A stretch of DNA of 64,000 nt from Dactylis glomerata. Taxonomy: Eukaryota; Streptophyta; Magnoliopsida; Poales; Poaceae. The DNA is taken from assembly GCA_007115705.1 (NCBI GenBank), contig QXEO01000531.1:10246342-10310341 (forward strand). The letters are read 5' to 3'. Positions 59,317 through 64,000 of the stretch are shown piece after piece. Within the stretch, counting starts at the first letter, position 1. Each line of letters starts with the position of its first letter. Position numbers and translations under genes: made by a program. The notes under the pieces are model-generated. The model saw nothing but the letters and a program-made list of their open reading frames with translations, made no database searches and was not told the origin of the DNA.

Positions 59317-59865
59317 GGATCTACAATCAGCCTTCCCCTATATAAGGGTTCCGATCAGTGGAGGAACGACCCGACCGGCCCGCACCTGCCCGCACTCCAA
59401 CGCGCGTCCACCCCGACCACCCTGCCTCCTCCCCGATTTCCCCGCCTCCACCCCGACCAACGCATCCACTCCGACCAGCGAGCCCCTCCGGCGGGCCGAG
59501 CGAGCAAGCGGCGACGGTAGGCCGACGCGAGGGAGCGAGGCCCGCCGGGTCCCCGTCGATTTCCCCACCTACCTGCCTCCTTCTCCGGCGCGGGCGAAGC
59601 GCGCGAGCGGCGGCGGGTACGCCAGCGCGAGGGAGCGAGGTTCGCCGGTTCTGGAAAATTTTCTCCGGCGTGGTGCAAGGGAGCGAGCGGCGGCGGAAAT
59701 CGCCGGCGAGATTTAGGGAGCCCCCCGAGTCCTGCTCTTCATCGCCGGCGTGCTTCGGTCTTGTCATTGTCTTCCTCGCCGACGACCCGCTCGCTTCAGC
59801 CGCTCCGTCCTTCTCAGAATCACGCCGCAGCTTCATCTTCCACTCCATCTCCGGCGTGTTCGGCC
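59317..59865 (+). other. GC-rich leader upstream of the FAR1-like gene
   Basis: GC-rich DNA with several frames, none convincing. 59700-59865 (CCCGAGTCCTGCTCTTCATC onward) reads like a 5' UTR leading to the ATG at 59866. Confidence 0.3.
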
Positions 59866-62800
59866 ATGAATCCCCCAACAGCAGCAGAAAAGTTGAAATC
59901 AAAATGGGGATCCATGCAGACAAGGAGTTCTCCGCGTTTCAAAGATTCTTGTACGCAAGATTCGTCTGTGATTACTCCTGTTGCTCATCCTTCAACAGCT
60001 GCTCATCGTACGAAGATCAAAAGAGGGGAAAATGACAAGGTATGTAAGAGAATTCTAGTTGAACTTCATGTTTGTTTGCTCCGTGATACAAGTTTCTTAG
60101 GATAGAATTCAGGTGTAGCATATCAGAGAACTTTACAAGTGTGGAATCTTGTATAGGGAAGTGCAGGTATATGTACAATTTAAGTTCATGGAACTTATCA
60201 TTAGCAGTTCAACTTTCTGTAGCACAATATTGAAGTAGTTAGCTTAGTTTTCCAGAAGTTCAACATAACTTGTTAAAACAGTTCAACTGGTTGAACTTCT
60301 CGTTGTAGTAGTTAGCTCTGACTTCTAGAAGTTCAACCTAACAAGTTTAATAAGTTCAAGTGGTTGAACTTCTTGTTGTAGTATGTAGCTTTGTCTCCCA
60401 GAAGTTCAACCTTAATTTTAAAGAAGTTGAATTGCTTGAACTTATTTGTGTACTCGTTATATTAACTTTTCAGGATGACATACAAAGAAAAAGAACCAAA
60501 GTGGAAGAAGAGATCGTGGATGCTGTTCCTTTGCAGTGCTCTTTTGGTGGAACAACCTGGAAAACACCAGAGTTGACAGCTAGTTATTTTGGAGCATCTA
60601 GCCATTATGAATACTCAACAAGTACTCCTGAGACAGAAACTCCAGAACAAGCAACCTTCTCTGGTACAGATTCAAAGACTACTGCTATGGGCAATCAAGC
60701 AACTTCAGTAACAGAGCACATACAATGTGTTTTGCGGGAGGTTGTAGGCGGCATGCAACGACCTGTTGTAAGCCGTGAAGGTGTTGAAGTCAGTGAAAAA
60801 GAACCGATCAAGTGTGCACCTGTTGCTGGCATGCAACATCCTCCTCCAGTGAAGTGTGCACCTGTTGCAGGCATGCAACATCATCCTCCATTGAAGCATG
60901 CACCTGTTGCTGGTATGCAGCTTCCAATGAAGCGCACACCTGTTGCAGGTTATCAACCTCCAATGAAGCGAGCAGCTGATGATGGCATGCTTCCAGCAAA
61001 CAAGCGTCCTCACCATGACGGTACTTCTGCCGGTACCCATGGTATCCCCCCACGGCCACCACCTCGCCCACCGCGGCCTCCAATGAAGCATGCCCCGCAA
61101 GGAGAGGGCAATGGTCCGCGACCGATGCAGCATGAAGTACCATCCAATAATGATTGGTCAGAGAGGGTTAGACGTGATCCCTTACTCCATAGGGCAATAG
61201 TCACGCCGCCCTGTCCCATACGCCCAGGTCAGAATGAAACTCCGAAGGCGGCTCGCACCTACACCCACGTGAGTTAAAACAAAACATGTGAAATACATTT
61301 AACACCATTTGAAATGCTGTATGACTGATGTTTGTTGTACACGTTTTTTTTTTCCAAAAACCTGAACTGCATGCTTATCTTCTGCCAAGAATCGGCATGA
61401 GGTTCCGGACTTTTGAAAGCGCAAAAGAGTTCTACAACAGATACGCCAGGCATGCGGGCTTTGGGATAAAAACTGGGTAGACAAATGGAAAGAACAAGTA
61501 CCTCCAGTGCTCGAGGGAAGGTGAACACACAACAAATGTTCAAGAAACTGACCGACAGTGATTTACCAACTCTAGGAGGTATAAATGCAAGGCACGGCTT
61601 AGATTGAAGAAGAAGATAGATGAGTCGTGGGTAATTGAGGATATGAATCTTGAGCACACCCACCGGTTGCTCCTAAGCCCGAGCATGCTAGTTTTTCTGC
61701 ATTCACACATAAGCTACGATCCATGCATGCAAGAATTTGTGAAGTTCCTGCAGTTCAAGAACCTTAAACACTACCAGATAATGGGAATCATATCCAGTGA
61801 GGTTGGAGGCGAGCGATTCTTGGGTGTGCATGGGAAGGACCTCATTAATGAGTAAGAGCATTTTCAACATCCATCGTACTCATAAATTGAACATGTATGG
61901 ACATAAATTGCTAATATCTGCTTTGTGTGAACGTAATGCAGGAAACAAAAAAACAAGAAGGCAGACGATCACAACGACGTTGCCAAGCTATTTGCTTTCT
62001 TTGCAGAGATGAAGGCTGCCAATGACAAATTCTTCTGTGACGTTCAAATAGATAGTTCAGTTAAAATCAAAAACATTTTCTGGGCCAATGCAAGCTGCAG
62101 GGCTTCGTACGAAGATTTCGGCGACGCTGTGACGTTTGAGACAACCTACAGGACAAACGAATACAACATGCCGCTTGGTGTGTTTGTAGGGGTTAACCAC
62201 CACCTGCAGTCCACGGTATTCGCGTGTGCACTCATCAGAGATGAGTCCGTGGAATCGTTTGTGTGGATATTTGAAACATTCCTAAAATGCATGAAGGAAA
62301 AACATCCAACAATCATATTAACAGGTATGGCTTTGTTAAGAAACTTTCTTAATATGCTGAACTAGGGTACAAATAGCATCAGCGTGTAAGTTTAGGTCTG
62401 GTGTTCAGGGAAGTACAACCCTCAATACTAGCTCTATGATTAGCACTGACTCTTGATGTACAACTGTTTTGTTTTCAGACCAGTGCCCTTCCATGGCATT
62501 AGCAATCCCAAAGGTATTTCTTCGCGCATTGCACAAACTATGCCGGTGGCATATCACCAAGAAATACAAGGAGCCGTTGAAAAGACTGTACAAGATGTTT
62601 AGCAGCTTCAAGGATGAATTCAGAGCAATACTGAACTGGCCGCTCATGCCGACTGAGTTTGAAGAAGCCTGGCATGAATTAGTTGAGAAGTACAACCTGC
62701 GGAAAAACCAGATGATGCTCCGAATGTGGGAGGACAGGAAAGACTGGATTTCAACTTATTTCAAGGAAGCTTTCTATGCAAGAATGACATCGACGCAGCG

Positions 62801-64000
62801 AAGCGAAAGCATGAATGCTATCCTAAAGAGAGGATATGTGAACGAGCAACACAATCTGCACCGATTTGTGGAGCAGGTGAACAATTGCATTCAAAATCGG
62901 CGAATGAAAGAACATGAGCAGACAATGGCATCTCTGGTACGTTAATTAACTTGTAATAGAATAAATGTGTTGATTGAAATATGCATTAATATTGTACACG
63001 CTTTGCAGGGACACACGGAAACTAGGACTTACTATGGGTTTGAGAAGCAATGCAGCAAAGTTTACTCGAGGGCTGTGTTTGCCAAGTTTCGCAAGAACCT
63101 AAAGAAGAGCACACTCTTTAGGGTCACGGAATCACCAGAACGGCATCCACACTATCTGGTGCAGTACAGAAACCCGCAGAAGGTCTTTGCATGGTCACAA
63201 CACGAGTTCAGAGTGGAAGCTAACCCCGAAGAAGGGATATATAGATGCGAATGCCTGCTATGGGAACATACAGGTAAATATAAAGTTTTTATTCAGCTGC
63301 GGCGATACGTTTGACAGCACAACAATAATAACTAATAAATGAACTTTTTCTTTGCATGCCTGTTCTGTCTTCATGTAATAGCAATGCTTGAACATCTGAG
63401 GGTCGACAGAATACCAAGACAGTACCTCCTCAACAGATACAGCAAAGACGCCCATAGCAATGCAACATTTGACAGGACAGACTACAGAACACTAGCAACT
63501 GATGGCTGCTCTCTTGTTTACCAGCATGGTCAGCTCCTTCAGTTGGCTTTCAAACTAGTGAGGGTTTGCTCAAAGTCCAGTGAGCAGATAGCAATACGGA
63601 AGCATGGCCTGATTGAGCTGATCGACCAGGTTGAGGTGGCTGGCTCCTCAACAACAAATGATGGAGAAAGCCCTAATGTTGACCAGTTTGAGCCTGATTA
63701 TGCGCATATCTTTGAGGACAACACATTTTACAACGATAAAGGGGAACCATTTCACTCAACAAAGGCCATTCTCCCTCCTCCAGTTTCAAAAACCAAAGGA
63801 AGCGGCATCCATGTGAAAGAGAGTGACAGGGAAAAGCAACCTGCTAAAAAGCCATATGCTCAAAAGCAATCGACTATGAAGAAACCTCCTCAGAAGAAAC
63901 CTCCTGCAAAGAAACCTCATGCAAAGAAAAATGTGAAGCTTGATGAAGAAGGCAATGCTATTGGATATAGGACATGCAGTACATGCAACATAAGGGATGG
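59866..64000 (+). pseudogene. FAR1/FHY3-like (MULE-transposase-derived) gene, two stops, runs off the edge
   Basis: Exons proposed: 59866-60039, 60474-61268, ~61390-61851, 61942-62324, 62479-62936, 63009-63273, 63382->64000. Frame holds at all junctions from exon 3 on, but exon 2 to 3 is not frame-compatible. Exon 2 has a degenerate repeat (KCAPVAGMQHPPP). Exon 3 is a FAR1 DNA-binding domain (FRTFESAKEFYNRYARHAGF, YKCKARLRL, HTHRLLLSP). Exons 4-5 are the MULE-type domain (FWANASCRASYEDFGDAVTF, ETTYRTNEYNMPLGVFVGVN, TDQCPSMALAIPKVF, LCRWHI); the usual first Asp (DTTY) is Glu. Exon 6-7 is a SWIM-like finger (CECLLWEHTG) lacking the third Cys. The tail is Lys/Pro-rich (KKPPQKKPPAKKPHAKK) and ends TCSTCNIRDG at the edge. 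Stops in exon 3: TAG 61478 and TGA 61559. It is either a decayed FAR1 transcription factor or a MULE transposase relic. Confidence 0.8.
60040..60473 (+). repeat. FAR1-like intron 1 with AGTTCAA array
   Basis: GTTCAACT/AGTTGAAC-type phrases recur about ten times at 60185-60440, in two ~80-base tandem copies (GTTGAACTTCTYGTTGTAGT at 60290 and 60363). The intron has good GTATGT and TTTTCAG ends. Confidence 0.55.

Overview
This window reads as repeat-rich intergenic DNA from a large-genome grass. A Triticeae-type plant (wheat, Aegilops, barley or rye relative) is my inference, from the mix of CACTA, Mutator-like (MULE), Helitron, Stowaway and Tourist DNA elements, L1-type LINEs, and a Copia-type LTR element with an initiator-Met primer site. 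I see no intact ordinary host gene. Nearly everything is a transposable element, an element inside another element, or a fragment of a captured gene. Boundaries below come from matching terminal inverted repeats (TIRs) and target-site duplications (TSDs) by eye.

Layout. 1-470: gene fragment on the minus strand. 691-2132: small Helitron. 2134-9175: GC-rich captured-looking fragments alternating with AT-rich arrays of short motifs (ACCAGATTAATT-like, GAAGTACA-like, GTATATAC-like) and a ~170-bp tandem repeat. 9889-11889: 5'-truncated LINE on the minus strand. 12016-36118: best read as one minus-strand Helitron of about 4.5 kb swollen to 24 kb by insertions. These are a 2.4-kb CACTA (12556-14966) carrying a Stowaway; a MULE (15811-29631) that holds a 12.7-kb CACTA (15930-28658); and a Tourist-like MITE (31224-34547) that holds a retroposon (31409-34433), which in turn holds another Helitron (31443-33519). 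36119-39508: rest of the split GTATATAC array and unassigned DNA. 39524-55405: full-length LINE split by a 10.2-kb gag-only LTR retrotransposon (42484-52675). 55421-58114: unassigned. 58124-59316: short MULE with a captured GC-rich piece. 59866-64000: FAR1/FHY3-like gene running off the right edge.

The large CACTA is the most informative unit. It has a TNP2 transposase gene, a four-exon second gene ending in a decayed Ulp1-like domain, and a small third gene joining an RNase H1 N-terminal hybrid-binding fold to one membrane segment. Its two large genes share an upstream sequence module. Palindromic GTGGCGCAT repeats lie at both ends and also between the two large genes. Next to the internal repeat pair is a captured piece of a TAF9 (TFIID/SAGA subunit) gene ending in a good splice donor. 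Both large genes carry single-base nonsense changes, so this copy is probably not autonomous now.

Every in-frame stop that breaks a transposon or FAR1-like reading frame here can be explained by one C-to-T or G-to-A transition, as expected for methylated, silenced repeats.
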